The notes below the pieces were generated by a model. The model was given only the letters and a program-made list of their open reading frames with translations, made no database searches and had not been told where the DNA came from. From UKL13-2 sp031431435 (GTDB lineage: Bacteria; Pseudomonadota; Gammaproteobacteria; Burkholderiales; Usitatibacteraceae), in assembly GCA_031431435.1 (NCBI GenBank), contig JANPDI010000058.1, forward strand, positions 1-14,235: a stretch of 14,235 nucleotides of DNA, in the 5' to 3' direction. The translations under genes and the position numbers were made by a program. Numbering within the stretch: the first letter of the stretch is position 1; each line of letters starts with the position of its first letter. Positions 13,530-14,235 of the stretch are shown piece after piece.

Positions 13530-14235
13530 TCTGCCAGCCCAAATCTTTTGGAATTCTTCGGTCAATCACGTGCCGCCAAAGCGGCGGCACCAACGCCAGC
13601 AACACCATGGCGCCATAACCGCCCGGCAATTGCGGCGCGGCGGCGTGATGCTGGAGTGCCTGATATGGCCGCGCGGCCGCCGCATGATGATCTGAGTGGC
13701 GTTGCAGTTGAAATAAATACGCGTTACTCAAGAAATAGGCTGAATTCCACGAATGCATGGGCGTCACGCGAGCCGGACGCTGACGCTCGTCCAGATCGCG
13801 CCGCAACCCATAGTGCTCAACATAATTGATGATTTCGAGGGTGGCAATGGCGACAACCGCCTGCCCGGCGAAAAACAACACGGCGGAAGCGCCAAAAAAA
13901 CCGCCCAATGCGGCCGCAAAACCGGCGGTGCTGGCATACCACCAAAACAATTCGTTGCGCCAGGTAAAAAAGCCGCATTGCTTGCGCGCCAATACCCGGT
14001 GTTGCAACTGAAACGCCTTGCCAATATTGCGCCAGATGGCGCGCGGGACAAACGTATAGACATTTTCACCACGCCGCGCAGATGACGGGTCGCGATCGGT
14101 CCCCACCCAAAGGTGATGCCCCAACACATGTTCGATCTTGAACGACCCGTATGCAGATGACGCCAGCAGTATGCCGCCGGCCCATTGCTCGAGCCGGGTT
14201 GGTTTATGGATGAGCTCGTGCGCAACATTGATGGC
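13525..14235 (-). CDS. AlkB-like alkane 1-monooxygenase / membrane di-iron hydroxylase, N-terminus cut by window edge
   Basis: The frame is open to the window edge, giving 236 C-terminal residues; about 140 N-terminal residues are missing if the length is typical. All histidine boxes of the family are visible: HELIHK (6-11), EHVLGHH (35-41), NYVEHYG (137-143) and LQRHSDHHA (177-185). They bind the di-iron centre that hydroxylates the terminal carbon of alkanes with O2, electrons coming from rubredoxin. Hydrophobic segments at about 97-135 fit membrane helices, so it is an inner-membrane protein. The block EHYGLRRD and LQRHSDHHA point to AlkB rather than to a fatty-acid desaturase. The usual NPTRRYQ after the last box reads AAARPYQ here, so substrate range may differ. 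No rubredoxin gene is in the window. Its 3' end carries the grpE promoter, so read-through into grpE is possible. Confidence 0.88.
   Translation of the reverse strand, partial: AINVAHELIHKPTRLEQWAGGILLASSAYGSFKIEHVLGHHLWVGTDRDPSSARRGENVYTFVPRAIWRNIGKAFQLQHRVLARKQCGFFTWRNELFWWYASTAGFAAALGGFFGASAVLFFAGQAVVAIATLEIINYVEHYGLRRDLDERQRPARVTPMHSWNSAYFLSNAYLFQLQRHSDHHAAAARPYQALQHHAAAPQLPGGYGAMVLLALVPPLWRHVIDRRIPKDLGWQT

Noticed and set aside
13764..14228. Minus-strand frame of 154 codons overlapping the AlkB-like gene
   Set aside because: The other minus-strand frame carries all four histidine boxes; this one has no family features.
1..14235. CRISPR arrays, tRNA/rRNA genes, insertion sequences or prophage genes
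   Set aside because: No regularly spaced repeats, RNA gene signatures or transposase/integrase motifs were seen on either strand.

Overview
The window looks like a chromosomal housekeeping region of a betaproteobacterium with moderately high G+C. Two things support this. The order recN-nadK-hrcA-hemH next to grpE-dnaK-dnaJ is typical of that class, and the DnaK, RecN, NadK and HemH proteins read as ordinary proteobacterial types. I cannot name a genus. The AlkB-type hydroxylase at the right edge suggests an organism able to use alkanes or related hydrocarbons.

Left part (1-2600): the C-terminal portion of a GAF-GGDEF diguanylate cyclase (plus strand) converges on a secreted alpha/beta hydrolase (minus strand). 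Upstream of the hydrolase is a small exported protein of unknown function with two copies of a PGEK-DSGLG-P-YR motif. The spacer between these two minus-strand genes carries a short 24-bp tandem repeat. Centre (2600-7700): recN and nadK lie on the minus strand, separated by a palindromic, dispersed-repeat-like element. nadK is divergent from hrcA across 59 bp. hrcA is followed by hemH, whose leader contains two overlapping, mutually exclusive hairpins.

Right part (7700-14235), all minus strand: AlkB-like monooxygenase (cut by the edge), then grpE-dnaK-dnaJ ending in a clear intrinsic terminator, then an orphan branched-chain-amino-acid-type substrate-binding protein followed by a GNAT acetyltransferase.

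How the genes work together: GrpE, DnaK and DnaJ form the Hsp70 chaperone cycle. HrcA is a heat-shock repressor, but no CIRCE operator was found by eye in the window. grpE and dnaK instead each have a sequence resembling an RpoH (sigma-32) promoter with the same 13-bp spacer, so the operon is probably RpoH-driven and HrcA probably acts elsewhere. Both spacers of the chaperone operon contain stem-loops that could set the relative amounts of the three proteins. Nothing here is clearly a new multi-gene system. The least familiar items are the DSGLG-repeat protein, the hemH leader, the hairpins of the chaperone operon and the repeat upstream of recN.
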